Source: Trichostrongylus colubriformis
Lineage: Eukaryota > Nematoda > Chromadorea > Rhabditida > Trichostrongylidae
DNA length: 64,000 bases
NCBI GenBank assembly: GCA_963978905.1
Contig: OZ022260.1
Span: 44,909,551 to 44,973,550 of the forward strand
Direction of reading: 5' to 3'
The notes beneath the pieces are model-generated. The model saw only the letters and a list, made by a program, of their open reading frames with translations, was not told the origin of the DNA and ran no database searches. This document shows, piece after piece, positions 38,201 to 53,200 of the stretch (the first letter of the stretch is position 1; each line of letters opens with the position of its first letter). Made by a program: the position numbers and the translations under genes.

Positions 38201-41200
38201 ACACTACTTTGAAGTCCCCAGGAGATGGACTATTAGAGAAAGCGGAGCCTATTAAAGACAGTGGCAGGGGTAATTCAGTTGTATAATTCATTCCAATCTT
38301 TGATATTTGAAATCATAATCACTTAGATCATTGCGGCACTTTCAACGTGAGCCCGTTGTATGGTAAACGATTTTTTACTCACCTTCAATACCTCACTCTT
38401 TACCCTGCTGCCATACGCTTAAGATTTCAAGCACACGCATACACAACCCATCTGAGTAGGCTCAGAATAACCCCATCTTGTGTAGAATCTCGAAGAGCAG
38501 ATGTGAAGAGTGCCGTTGCTTAGGCACAGTTAATAGGGGGGGGGGGGGTGCGAATAGTGAGAAATTGCTAAAGTAACCCATTCACATTGAAAGGGTGTAT
38601 ATCGTTAAGACAGAAACGTCGCGTGGCCGTGTTCGGCACGCGATGGGATGATGCGAGCTATGCGCGCCGTATTAGTTGAGTCCTGAAGCGATTACGCATA
38701 GAATGAGGCGTAGAGCGCTGTCATCGCTTCAAGACCCATCCAATACGGAGCGCATAGCTCGCACCATCCCGTCGCGTGCCGAACACGGCCACGCGACGTT
38801 TCTGTCCTAACGATATACACCCCACATTAAAACTAAGACCCTAAGAGACTTCCTGCAGCGGGATTTTCGGTGAACAGCGTGGGAGCTCGTCCTTTTTGGC
38901 CACTACTGCTTCTTTCGTCGCAGCCCGCCTCCTAGGGTCGACTTCGCCGAACAATGACTGAAGGTAGAGTAACAAGAATGGTAGTAAAGTGATATTCATC
39001 ATGTCGTATTATCGTATTAATGTCGCATTGATCGAAGTTACGTGGTGCTTGACGTGTTGGTTTTTGTCAGCCTTTAATTATCAGTGAGTCATTAATCAGA
39101 GCTGTTCAGAAGTATGACTTTTGCAAATAAAGACGAGTACAGGATTAATAGGAGGATTTTAGAACGGGTTGGATTTTCATGAAAGCGTACTTTGATGTGT
39201 CAGAGCATTACGGAGGGTGAGCGACATTCACATCATTGTTCGTCATGGAACGTTTAATTGGCATAGCTGGCTACCCCGCTGCGCCTTCAAGTGCAGAAGA
39301 ATCAAGATACCACCGTGGTGCTGGAATTGAGGAGTGATCAAAATGGAGATTTGTAATGGCCACTAGAGTTGCTAAGCAATCTATATAGATGAATAAATAG
39401 TAAAGTAAAGTGAACAGCTCAGAAATCGGCTCGATCGAAGACATCTGATCACCTGGTCAGGCTTGATCACGTCGCTGATGGTTACGCTGAGCCATTAGTT
39501 GAACGGATTGTTTACCATATAAATTTGAATTAATTAACGTTGCGTGAAAAAAACGAAAACAAAAGAATTGGGGCATCACACTATCAATATCATCGTCAGA
39601 ATTATTCGGTCAAAAACCACAACGCTCTCATCAGCACTGTCACCCAGTGAACAGACGAAAGTCGCTGCCTATTGGGCTTCCGACATCAAATCATGAAATC
39701 TACAATTTTCCCGTCGAATTTCCATAAACGAGAAGAGTATCCGGAAATGGTCATTTTATAGGAAGCCACAAATACATGCAGGGGTTAGTAGCCGGAAGAA
39801 AATCAAACGCGCTTTATGCTTAGTGTTCACAATGAAGTCGTAATGTTGAAAAAAGCCTACGCTACAATACATTCAGAGTGCGAGAGTGCGTGTGGAGATA
39901 GGTGGGACAAAGATTGAAAGAAAAGAAATATTTCGGAGAAACAGCCTGGAGGCGAGAGGGGCAAAAACACTCACCAGCAGCCACATGCAGAAACTCCTCC
40001 GATGTGGCTTTGTACACCTCGATATACCTGAAAATAAAGGAGCGCTGGAATTTTTACCCGACTGATCACTACGAATGGCACCATGGTGCCATACGGTCAC
40101 AATTCGTTTTTGAACGTGTGGGTTACATAATAATAAAAAAAATTGGGTGCTATTCCAATGAAGGGGGACATTTTATAAAAAGTTGCTTATTTAAGCATCT
40201 TTTAGGGACCCTAAGGGGTCAATCTGCACATTCGGGCGCACGTTTTTGCCTAAGCCTTAATGGAGAAAAGAAGGGGTTCCTTTCTCCCTTTAGGCAGGCA
40301 AAAATAATGTCCATAGTGAGATGCCCCCCCCCCCCTCCCATTGCGAAAGCACCCAAATTTGATAGCATCACGGCGATGAGTCCATAAAAAGCATGGGCTC
40401 GCGCACGTAGTAGTCAGGGTGAGCTCTACTTTGATTTGAAAAAATAGTTTCTAAACCTCTATGATGGATGAAAAAGTTATCTTTGCCTCATTCGGGGCCT
40501 CTATCAAGCTTTATACAGTACTTCAATAAATTTTTGTTGTTTGTTTATTTCCCTTATAGCCATTGAATGTATCACTGTTTTTTAATTGTAAAGTCAGTGA
40601 TACAAGATGGCAGCGGGGTTCCTCTCAAAAATACAATTTTCAGGGGGTCCTAATTACTAACGACATTGACAAGGGAACGCCTTAAGGGTCCTGAGCAGGG
40701 TCTCTTAGGTAGAGACTGGCTACAGTAAGATAGTACAGTACACTGTACCGTCAGAAAACGTTCATTACTCTTTACATTCATTATCGCGCTTGCACAGCAG
40801 CTATTGATGGCGCTTGTTCTATATAAGTCCGGGAAGCGGAATTGGTACGACAAAAATAGGGCGAGCACGTCGCGAACGAATAAGCCATTCATCGGAAGCC
40901 TTAATCAAGAACAGCGCCCACTACTAAGTAGAAGTTGAAAGGAATTATTGAGGATGTGAACTCTTTAAAGGCCTCGAGTTTGAACACCAGGATCCAGTCA
41001 CTACTTAAAAAGTCAATGATATGGAAGCACCAGCGGTCTGAATATGTACCGAGCAAATGTTTTTCTCGTCGACCATACTGCAGAGAAGCGAACTTTCCTT
41101 GGTAGATTAGTCGTAAGCAGTGACTTTAGCTAAGCCACTAACAAACACGATTGTGGTGACACACGACACTCCTCCTGCTTCTTCTCCTCACTCCTCCTTG

Positions 41201-44200
41201 GCAGTCATTTCTCGGGTGAGTCTACTTATGACAAAAAATCGCTTCGCGGCGCCGCCAGTACGACTTGCCGAATCGATTGCCCTTCGGAGAACGGCAGAGC
41301 GTGGTGCGTCACCTCTGCACTTCCACCCATGCCACACTGCCTCCTGCACTCATGCCATCCTGCTTCCTCTACCCATGCCATACTGCCTCTCTTGAAGGCC
41401 ACCATACCCTGCCACAGGCACTCGCACCCACCGCGTCGCTCGCCGTGGGCGGCCACGCGATTTTTGTCTAAGTAGACCCACCCCAATTTCTCGAAGGCAG
41501 TGATAGAGATACTGTTGGTGTTAAGGAATCATCAAACGACGTCATTCACCTGAAAACTGAGGATCTAAAAAGCCTATTCTCAGCGAAGTCCTCTGCGAAA
41601 AAAGCGTCTCTAATCTGTGACAAAGCTCCAGCCGCCTTTCTCATCCCGGCTCGCCTTCTAGGGTTGGCTTTGCCGAAGAACGACTGAGGTGTACAGCAGT
41701 GAGCATGATAGAGGAATGATACTTATTATGCTGTAGTATTGCCTAATCGATCGAAATGACGTGGTCTTCGATGTGTCAGCTTTCGTGGTGAAACGTCCAC
41801 CGGTCATAATCAAAGCTTGGAATGAATGAAGCAACCGAATAACCCCTTTCCACTGCCTTCAAATTGACTCCGTGGAGAGGGACGACATTAGATTCGTCAA
41901 CCAGATGGACATGAAGAGGCCGACGGGTCTGACGGCCGTACATCGCACACGAAATCCACCTTTCAACGAACACATTCGATCGATACGTATCACCTTTCCG
42001 GCTAGCCAAGCACGAAATTTTAAAAGTGGCTCTGTATTTCATCTCCAGGACTGTTGCTCCCATATCTGATCTTTTAAGAAGGTTTTCGTCCTTGATCTCA
42101 AGCACTGCTAGTGTTAAGATCAAGAAGAGCGCTCGCTGTTGGTTGTGTGAACGGCATGGGCAAATGCAGGATCGTCGCCGTTCAATATGAATGTCAATAT
42201 TCAATAGCTAAACATAATCGCTCTCATGTACATACATATGATACAGCAGCATCGCAATAAAGCATACACATCACGCAAAATACCAAATTTTCCCGTTTCA
42301 ATCGCTACCGATTTTCAGCATTGGGGCAGGGATAAGCCAAAAATACCCTTCTGCTGGCTGAACTTATTTCGGTATCATTTTCAGTATCCTTTAAAGGAAT
42401 CGTCAACGAAAAAATGAGTTCTTCTCTTATCCACATATTTATGTTGCACTCGCCTAATGTGGACCGCATGCAAAATTTTACGCGAAAAAATGTGAATTCG
42501 GCTATGTTACAACACCACAAAGTCTTTGCTGGGTGGGCGGGGCCTCCGATCAAGTATCCACCCCGTCGTCCGCCATGGTCGGAGACGCATTGTAGGAACA
42601 GAAAATTACGTTATTAGTCCCACTCTCCGTTCCCAACCACGAAGGACGACAGGACGGTGCTTCTACTTGGAAGCCCCGCCCACCCGGCCAAGAATTTGGG
42701 GAGCTGTTTCTTAGCCGTGTTCTCACTTCTTCGCGAGAAACTTTGCATGCGGCCCTTATTAGGCAAATACAATATAACTATAAGGGTAAAAGGGAAACTC
42801 ATTTTTCCGTGGACGATTCCTTCAAGTTATCTGAGGCCTAACAATACATGATTCTGCAGCATGAATAACTTTGAAAGAACCCAGAAGCTACACATAAAGC
42901 TTCGTAACCGACCATACCTGGACAGGAGGAAATGCCGATGACGCTTCAACGCCAACTCTCGCATCTCTGGTGTCTTGAATCGGACCAGCGCTTCCCCATT
43001 ACGTCTGCCTTCAGCTGACAAGCACAGGGCAATGCCGCCACTGAAATCACTCAAACGATAGATGTAAAGACGATATCAGAATTGAGGTGCCCAGTTTCCA
43101 GAGAATTCCTTGGGATGCGTCATGCATCCTACCACTTCCACCAAAGTTTCAAATAGGGTTTTTCGTAGGCTTGCTATGACTGAGCAACAGCTGTGAAGAC
43201 TGCTGCGTTTCCATCATTTGTGGCTTAAGGCCTTACTTCATTCCTCTGCTAATAATGAACTTCACACGATCGCATATTAGGCTGCAGCTGTCCCAATATT
43301 ACATATGGATCCGCGCCCAGCTCTTTTGTGTTTGTTTTTCTGCGCATGACGGTTTCAGCAGGAGGATTCGAGGCATAGTTAGAAGTGCAGCCACACAAAT
43401 TCTTCCCTACCAAAAGCCGCTGAACTAAAAATTGATGAGTAGGCCACTTGTACCCCCAAATAAGTCTGCGATTCGATGGTGGGCAAGCTAATGCACGACA
43501 ACCTCCCAAAAAGGAGGAAAACTGAAAGAAAAAAGTGTGAAAGCGTGTTTCCACCGATTTTTAGGCCAACTACTCAAAGTATAGTAAATAGAACAGTGGT
43601 ACGAGAGGTTAATTTCATTTTTCCTTTCGAGAACCTATCGAAGTCTGAGAGGTTTTGGACTTCTCCGTGCTTTCTTAGGTGTTGCTGCAAAACCTAACTA
43701 ATAGCCCTACAACGAATCCCTGATCGATCCCGTTCTATGACCCTATCCGAAACACTATGAATTCTCAACTGAGGACAGTGGTGGGAGTAATGCAGGTAAT
43801 GAGGACACCTTGAAGCGCTTATTCCGAATAAAAACTGAAGACCGAAATCTCTTGTAAAAAGAGCGCCCCGAGCTATGGAGAAGAAATTTCGCCTAACAGG
43901 CTCTGCCTTTCACAACGAAGTTCGGCCCTATTGTCGACTGGGTGGAGATCGGTTGGTCAAATTTTCGCTTCGCGGCGCCGTCAGTACGACTTGCTGCAGT
44001 CGGTTGGAATTCCGCTCAGTATGCAGTTGGCGGGTATCGTGAGCGACCTTCAAGATTGCATGTTGGAAGCTCCGGTAGTTCCTTTATGTTGTGATTGTTG
44101 CTGTTTCAACGGATGAAACTACAAACAACTCGCCCTCTCCGCGCCGCTCGCTGCAGGCGGCCGCGCGAAAATTCGACCAATCGACTCCCACCCGTGTCGA

Positions 44201-47200
44201 AGCGGCATTGATCGAGATTAGGGGTGCTTGACGTGTCGCCTTCCGTGGTGACAACGTCTACCGGTCAGTATCAAAGATTGGACCGAATGATGCCACTGAA
44301 TTACCCCTACCACTGCCATCAATCTTACCTATCGCTCCTACAACAAATTTGAATCAAAAAGTGTAATCCCACTCACGGTGCAATCTCTAGTCCAGCAAAG
44401 AACTGAGCAACATGGCAATCGGATGCTTGCCATGGAAGACCACGAGCGCGAACAACGACGTCTCCTTCGATACGAGCATCGCGGTCACTGAAATTAACAT
44501 AAGCAGAGTTTAATGTGTTTTAAATAGGGTCATAGAACGGGATATATTAGGCAGGGAATGATAGTTTCGAAATCACTCACCATACAGCTGGTTCAACGCC
44601 AAGATGTACCCTTTCCAATGTGCTGATTAGTTCTTCTGAAAACATGGGCGTTACCTTTGATAATTCACACAATCAGGTTATAAGGATAATCCTATTCAAA
44701 ATTTGAATTTTATTGTAATTTTTGAGCTCCATCAAATGATTTGAATCGCTAACGAGGGAAGGGTCTCAAGTTCCTATGGAACTGTGAATTGAGACCGAGA
44801 TGGATCGATAGAGTTCTGAAGGCTGGTTATAACTGAGAGGACTGAAATTGTAAAATGCCATTCTGACGCGAGTTAGGAGGGGTCAAAGTTTGGCCACCGT
44901 GCTCACTGGTAATGTCCCACATCTGTAGGCGCGCGGTCGTGGGTTTGCTCTCCGCCGGAGAGCAATTTCTGCATTTCGTGTTTCATCGCCGTCAAGTGCT
45001 TTTCCTTCACTTCTGAACGTTTCCTTGTACTGGCCGTTAAGCGCACCTATCATTTACACACTACTGTATTTATAACTACTAACATTACTCACAGCAAGGG
45101 AACGGAGACACATTACATAAGCGCTTTCACACGCCCACTTCAAATCAGTATTCAAAACCTGCCAAACGATTCTCTGAGTTATTTAGGTTTTTCTGAATCA
45201 ATAATACTACTGCATGATTCATTCAAAAGCTCATGGCGGGCGAGCCCGACGTTTCCTGCAGACGGTGTAATTTTCGTGTTCAGGGGATCAGATCACCTCC
45301 TGGTACAAGTTCTGAGTCAATCCGAGAATTTGATCAAATTTCGGAACATTCATGGGTTATTGGGTGGCAACACATTGAACGTAGGAGAATTCGTTGGCCC
45401 TTGCAGTCAAAATGCTCTTATTTGGCCCGCCCTTGGTACGCACGTTAAGTGTGAAGGGCAATTGTAATGGGTATCTCCAGATTACCTTTGTTCAGGCTAC
45501 ACGATTTTTTTAAAAAAAAATTCAAAAACTACTGCTAGCCTCCTAGCCACTCCCAATTTTCCGAAGCTGGACCAAATTAAATTTGGCCAAAAAGTTGCGC
45601 ATTGAGTAATTCGACCCCCTGTGCGCGAATAATCGTTGTACGTAGCAATACCTAATTCGTGCTGTACGAGAGTCTGCTCATATAAGCAAGCTGGATCACT
45701 GAGTTTTCTGTGATTTTGAAGATATGGATAGTGAGGTACGCAGAAATATGGCAGTTATTGTGCTGAAGGAACGCCTTATGAAAAGCAAAAAATCGCCTTC
45801 ACGGGAACCGTCTATGGTCCCACCCCACTCAAATCACAAATGCATTGAGAAAAACCTTCATAACCCCATTCAAAGAAGTGCTGGGCAGATTTTGAAAACA
45901 GATTTGAAATCAGCGTCCAAAAGTGCGTACGGTGTCTTATTGACTTGTAATCGCTTCGAGACCCAACAACATGGCGTCTTTAGCTCGTCTGCATTGCTTC
46001 GCTTGCGACATGCCGCGGTGCGAAATCCTGACATAAGGGTACACGCCCAACAGCATCATATCTAAGCTTGTACATACATCTTGAAAATTTGGATTTTTGC
46101 CTTCCACAATGACAGTATTTTCAGATCGTTCGTTAAAGACGAACGGGATAGAACCTTATTCGTCGCGACACTTGGTGCCTTCAACAACTCTGATCCTAGT
46201 CAAGGTCGCCATTACTCAACTATTGTGGAACGGGTTTACGCTGATCGGTGAGGTCAGTAACCGATAAGAAGTCAATTGTCTTTATGCCTCTCGTAAGGAT
46301 AGGTGAAAATAATTTCATAGTAAACCGCGGTACCCCTCAACTAGACCTTTGTCTTGAATTTCATGTCATTCATAGATATGGTTCCTATGGTTTCACATTT
46401 TTTTCAATTTTTCATTCGTAGGTTGTCCAGGAAACAAGTAGAAGAATCACTGGTTGATTCTGTCACGTTCGGTTAATATAGAAAATTCTTCAGCCAGCCA
46501 TGTTCACTAAATAGTCAAAAGGATCCCCTATCCTAGTCCCTTGGAGGAATCGTCCACGAAAACCCCGTTATTCTAATTCCCTTCAGGATCAGTGTATTAA
46601 ATAAAATACTTCAAGGAAAACACAAAAAGAGTGAAAAATCCCTTTTGTTCCGATTAGAAACTTGAAAATATGAAGAAGCTGCAGTCCGTTCGAATTCCCG
46701 CCAAAAGGTCTTACAGCAGTCACCGATGAGCAAACAGTTTCTTGACGGTTGGAGACGCAGACAGCAATTACGCGCCTTGGCGCTACTGGAGTTGGGGGGG
46801 GGGCCACTCGACAAAAGCATAAGTTGCCCCCAATTTCTGTTTATAGGCACTCTCAAGGTTATTTTATGCCTAGATACAGCTAACTAACTGAAAAAACAAT
46901 CAAACTATTCCTCCATCAGAATATAACGAGAAATTCACTTCAACTAGACTAAACAACCACTTACGCATATTCGCCTAAGCCTAGGGAAAGGGAATCTCCT
47001 TCCCCAAGGCTTAGGCTAACATAGGATGGAAAAAAAGCACGAATTTGCTTCATTAGAATCGTTTCTATGCAGTATTCGAAGCCGATTCGGCTAGCGCTAT
47101 GGCTTCTCTGCGCTCTATCCCTGCGTTAGAGACGCAGAGCACAGTGCGCTGGCCCCCCCCCAACTCCAGTAGCACCCGCGCCTTTTCTCGCGCCCAGTTG

Positions 47201-50200
47201 CTGTCTGCGTCTCCGACCGCCGTCTCCTATCGCGCATCTGCTCCTCAGCTCATGGCCGACACCCACCTGGACGCTACACCCACTCGGCCCCAGACTTTGA
47301 GAAGCTATATCTCGATCGGATTGTAATTTTTTCGAGGGAAACTTTGTATGCGGCCCTCAGTAAGGAGAAAGAACAAAAATATATGGGTAACAAAGAAACT
47401 CTTTTTTCCGTGGTCGATTCCTTTAAGAATGACGCTCTGTATCTCACATATGTGATATCCGGTGCTTTATAGCGGGCTCTGATTAACACCATGATTTACT
47501 GGCATTGAGTTGAGTATTGGGATTTTAGATGAGGCTCGAGTTCAGTATGGTATAGTCTGAGGAAGAAAAAAGCAATCTAGGGGAAGAAGAGAGATTTGTA
47601 GCTCAAATGCAAGTCCAATGGTTATCACTGGATTGAGGAGTCAGTGCGTTGTGGATGGCATTATTGCTGAACACCGGTATACCTACCTTGGTGCTGCGCT
47701 TGAATCATTAGTGAAGAAGAAGAAGAGCAAGAACTTTGGCGAATGAACGAAAGAACCTTCACCATTCTACATTAATGGGATTCCTGCTAAATCAGGTGCA
47801 TGGGTAGGCGGTCGCTTTGGAGTCAATCCAAACTCTCGAGCGTGGAATTCTATAAAAGCTGCCCCTAACTCAGATTAAAATTCAAAAAGGTACGGGTAAC
47901 TGCCCATGAAGACTGGAAGTAAGGGAACTAGCAGTGATGGAATCAGTGTTGCATCAGTCAGTATCCCTTCGCACTCTGATTTAAAAGAGTTCAGGTACAG
48001 CAAAGTCCGAAGTCAGATACTACAAATCGAATGATGCCTCAAATATCTAAGTATGTTGCCTTCCGTCAAACTTCATTACAGCTTGAGACCACGTAAAACT
48101 ACTGTAATGAAAGCGACGAACGCTTGATATGCGGATAACCAGGTCGAATGACATCTTGCGGTATATTATCAATTCATCATTTGATGTGATGGATTATCTG
48201 ATAACTTATTGGATTTTGATCTGGTAAGTTCGCTTAACAACAGTCCAGTGTTCGACTTGGATTGCATGGGGTGAACAGTGATTGAAAGAAAGGAAGGGGC
48301 TAGCGGCACAGCCGCTAAGGGATACCAAGGGCCAGCGCGGGGTGAAGGTCTTTAGTTCATGAAGCATATGTACTGTAAGTATACTGTAAGATAACTACAG
48401 GACTACTGTTGTTCACTTCGCACCTCACTTCGCAACTCGTAGCCCATCCTGTGGGGTGACCCTACTTAACTGCTTGCACCCTCTGTTGCACTTCAAGATG
48501 CAAAATGTAATGCACATTTAAGATGGAAAAAGACTACAGTGTATAAATCAAGAAGTGCACTCGTATTTTGCAGTAGCATTTCATTGCTGGAAACTCAAAA
48601 TTACTATCAGCGCCCATGATCGCGCCACGCATGCGTGACTAAAATTATGGTTCTTACCAACTAATTAATACAAATGGAATACATCATCATTTCACTCGTC
48701 TCTAGGGGAACCAATTCATAGGGATGAGATGGAGAGGGTAAGGTGGGGGTAATAAACAGGGAATCAAAAGTGGCTGGTAGCAATAAAAGTTTGAGCAGGT
48801 GTTGAATTTGAGGGCTGGCTGGTGGGGAATAAATTAGAAGGAAGGGTGTAAGCGGACTTGAAGCGGGCTTGCTGAGAGGTGAGCAGGGCTGGAAAGAGCG
48901 TAGGAAATGGAAATGAACATGTGGGGCCTTGTGGGGCTAGTGCCGGTAAGGAGACAGTAGTTGGATATGAAACGGGCACCGATGATGTAAAATTTGGGTT
49001 TTGTGAAGATGGTAAAGATGCTGAGACTACATACAACGAAAGAGAGGGTAGGGTATCTCTTGAATGATGCCTCCTGTCCATCTAAAAATGACTCTTGTAC
49101 CTAACTTTTTTATTTACGCGGAGGTAGTGTAGTGACAGTGGCTCACATTCCACCCTCATGGTGTGGGGATCAAATCCGCCATCAAAGCCCGCCCAGGCCA
49201 GCCAAGCCTTCTATCCCGCCGGGGTCGGCGAATTGGTACCAGACTCGTTTGGGAGGATAAAAGACTGACTTGTATATCGGCTGGCCACCGCAAGTCATTG
49301 TATAGACCACATCACATTCACCAGCCATCACGATTCTGAATGGAAGTAGAATGTGTGGCGCCAAAAACCTTATCCTTTCTTCTTTATTCATTTTTTACAC
49401 CTTCACTTTTCCCTTGTAAATGTGGATTACTCTTCGCATATTAAAGGTCCACAGTCGGTGCAAGCAATCAAATACGGTCGCTTTACAGGAAGGGGTAGGA
49501 GGTGCGTGGTGACCTACATTATTCCTCTAATTATCTCACTGTATACCTACCGTATACTTTTTGGACTAGAGGTGCACACCCGGCAGCCCGTCGCCCAAAG
49601 AAGTTGTGTTGCGCACATGCCCTCATTTTTGGTCGATTAATTATCTTAGATTAGTAAAAAAAAACATAAAAAAGAAGGAGAAGTTAACAAAATTACTGGC
49701 AAATCTCCAACATTCATTGCTTAGCCAGAAACGTGATTAATATGCTTCCCTTAAAGGCAGTGATAGGGGTAATGAGAACTTCCAAAGTGAGCCAAGCAAA
49801 TGAAAGCTAGGGGTCTGAAATGACTATATGTAGCGAAATCTCACATGAAAATAAGTGCTTACGGGCTTTATAGAAGCCGTATCCTTCGAAAGCTACCACT
49901 TATTTTATGGCAGCCCGCCCCTTTTTTCAGGACGACCTGCTTCTTTTGAAAATAAACGGCGGGGATAGGGTATTGTTTTCAGGGTTTTTGACCGTTTCAT
50001 TCGATTAATACTTCATTTCCGTACTACTGAGCATCCCGACCTTATATTCAATGATCCTCCCATATTCGGCCCGAATTGCCCCTATCTTTGCCTGTAATAG
50101 AAATCGAGTGCATGGCGCGTTCCATTGCTATTGTTGAAGAGCAACCCATTTCTTCTTCTTCGCACGGTCCTGTATTAATTACTGTGCTTGGCTACAGCAG

Positions 50201-53200
50201 TCAGTTTGTCAGCATGAAGCGTCCCTTACCATGACGGACTGCATTGTACGCGTCCAGCCCGTCCACCGTCAGCAATCGCGAAAATGACTCGGCGCCCGTG
50301 ATTCGCGCTGAACAATAGCTGCGTGTAGGATTTCTTGTCGCGGTAGGTTGGTGAAATGTGAGTTGCTCCCACGGCGACATCGCAACTTGCTGACCCCCCG
50401 ATCACGTCGCTAGGCGCGGCACTGCGCCCCACGATCAGGGTCAGACCGTCGCCGCCTGACACCTCGTATTTGCACGACAACTATTTACTTCCAACAAACA
50501 TGCTCGGACACTCCGAGGAGAAAGATCGACGACCTCACAGAACTCTGAACTGCACTCCTGGACTGTAAAAATACCTCGCGTAAAACTATGAAGTGTGTGC
50601 TTGAATTTTAGCAGTCGGTGAAGGACCCTACGGGGGTATGGTACAGGAGATGCCAGTCACGAAGAGATGAGTAGAGGAGACACAAAAGACAATGTTCCAC
50701 TTCTATACGGTCGTCTGGTAATTTATTTATTTTTATTTATTTATTGATACAATTAATCACCTGTCCTTACTAGAAGAGGTGGAAGTATGTCATTTGGATA
50801 ATTCGTGCGATCGAAATATCATCCACACTAACTGAAGAACGCCCAGTCGAGCCAATGATTCTTCCTGCCCTTTTTATGCATACGACTCTCAAAAGGGGAA
50901 GGCAGCCCAATTCATTATTGGCCCCACTTTTCCATTGCTTTTTAGAGATGCGGATAGTCGATATCAGGTATAGGTGTGAAGCGAAATTGGTCAGTTGAGT
51001 GTAGTATTTACCCAATTGTTCAGGGAGTCCAAATGGCCGCTTAGTTTTGATTTTTTCACCTACAGTGTTCAATTCTCAAGCTATACTTTCGCAGGTGCTC
51101 CCAACGATTTCCTTTGAAATAGAGGGGCTTATTTGCGGAGCCATCCATCCATTGCTGTGGCTCTGTTGCTGGTCCTATCGGTACGTCGGCAAAATGTCTT
51201 GTAATACTGGATATGACCTTATTATACATATCACCGGAAGAATCCGTTAGAAACTCGGAAACTAATCGGTTGAAATGCGGTTTTGACGACTGCATGGGGT
51301 TGGGGGCCGGCTTCTCGGTAACAGCAGGTGAGGGTTCCATCTGACTGTGAACCGAGCTCCCGGTGAGTGAAACACTTCCATGCAAGGTAAGAATTCCGCG
51401 TTACGTTAGACTGGCCTGACCACATCTAAGCTTCCTCTACTATGCGGAGCAACACCATCCGGTTGATGTTTTACCCTGATTTGACCCTCCACTTGCAAGG
51501 GTGTGTACCCTTATGTCAGGCTTTCGCACCGCGGCATGTCGCAAGCGAAGCAATTCGAACGAGCTCAAGGCGCCATGTTGTTGGGTCCTGAAGCGACTAC
51601 AAGTCAACTGCGTTCCGCGCCCCTAGCATTACCGTGTGATCGTTTTAAGACCCAACTTCTGCGACGCGCATAGCTCGCACACTATCTGCATCGCACGCCG
51701 CTCGTCTTCGTGCGAAATTCTTACATAAGGGTACACACCCCACTTGCAATACTGTACTAATATTAGTACACACGTAGCCACTCTACAAAGCGCGAACATA
51801 ACACTGGAACAAGAGTAGATGTGGAAGACGAAGGCAAGACAAAGGATCCTTTGTCAGGAAAGGGAAGTTAGGAGACTTGAAAAAACCTCGCAAAGCCGAT
51901 GAATGCACTTCGAACACATCAACTTGAGATAGATTTGCATCTGCTTAAGCTGTCTTTAAAAGCGCTAAATCAATGTAAACAAAGCATACAGCCATTTCGC
52001 TTGAGTAACCTGTACATACGTTTGTCCGCCGAAGGCGTTGAGAGCTAGGTTAAGAGTCGAGGGGATGTGGATACAGAAAGAGTGTTCTTGGCTGATCCTT
52101 TCTAATTGGCCCTTTTCCGTGCACAGAATCAAATATGCAATAGGAACTCGCCAAACGACCTACCGCACCGTATGGAAATCTGCACCCCGAATTCAAGAAG
52201 TCGTAAGGACCCAATATCTCACGCAGTCGATTTCTGTGTTCCAGTTTAATGAAGCAGAATACTGAAGGTGCAATGACAGATAACATCTGGCATAAATGCC
52301 GCCTAATGTTCATCATGGTCGGCCGAAACTGAGCGGAAGATTCCTTAAGATATGGCGTAACCCTTGATCTCAGATCATAATAGATAAGTGTTGCTGGTTA
52401 TCATTGATGAATATATTGCACAAAATTTGCATAAAATTAGGAAATTCCGGATGCCGTTAAGTTATAAAGTGCAGGGACTCAGATGGGTACGACACTTTTT
52501 TTGTAACCTTCTAGGCAGTATTGTGACTTTTAGTTAACCAGGTGTCACGATTTCGCTGGACTGCTCGTCATGAACATTTCTGAGCCTGGGGAGCAAATTG
52601 AAGCACTAGTGGAAATGCGAAATATAACTTCCAGAAACATTTATAAAATTCTGCGATGAACTGGAATTTAGAGGCGGAAACGAACGAACGTGCAACTGCA
52701 ATCCTACGTCTTCCATGCCTTCAATCCACAGAGTACTGATTACTTGGTAGTGGAGCTACGTGTACTCAGAGGTGGATGTAAACGGCGAACATAAGGTACC
52801 AGCTCAAGGTATGCTTGTCCGAAGACACATGGATGACATGGTTAGGCTACGTCAACTACAGTAGGCTATTGTAGCTATAGGTGTGATTGGTAGTAAATAT
52901 CAGGAGGAAGGAGAAGTTCCCTGTCAGTGAGAGCAGGATAAATGTAAATTTAAAATAAGTTCACAACGTTTCACTTAGAGGCACATTCCGCGGTGAGTTG
53001 TGTCCACCCTACAACACACTCTCACTCTCGCCACCTACTCTAACTCTCGCCTCTCACCCAAGTCCGTAGGCCACGCCCTGTCAGGCGCTCCGAAATCATC
53101 TGTGGAGCCCCTTCCCACACCACAGGAAAAAACGAACGAAAACTCATAACAACACCGAAAACGAGGCTCTCCTGACCACGGACCTTGTACGATAGCTGTA

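Noticed and set aside
52570..52660. Possible helix-turn-helix (transposase-like) peptide on the plus strand
   Set aside because: Only about 29 codons, with no terminal repeats or further transposase sequence nearby.
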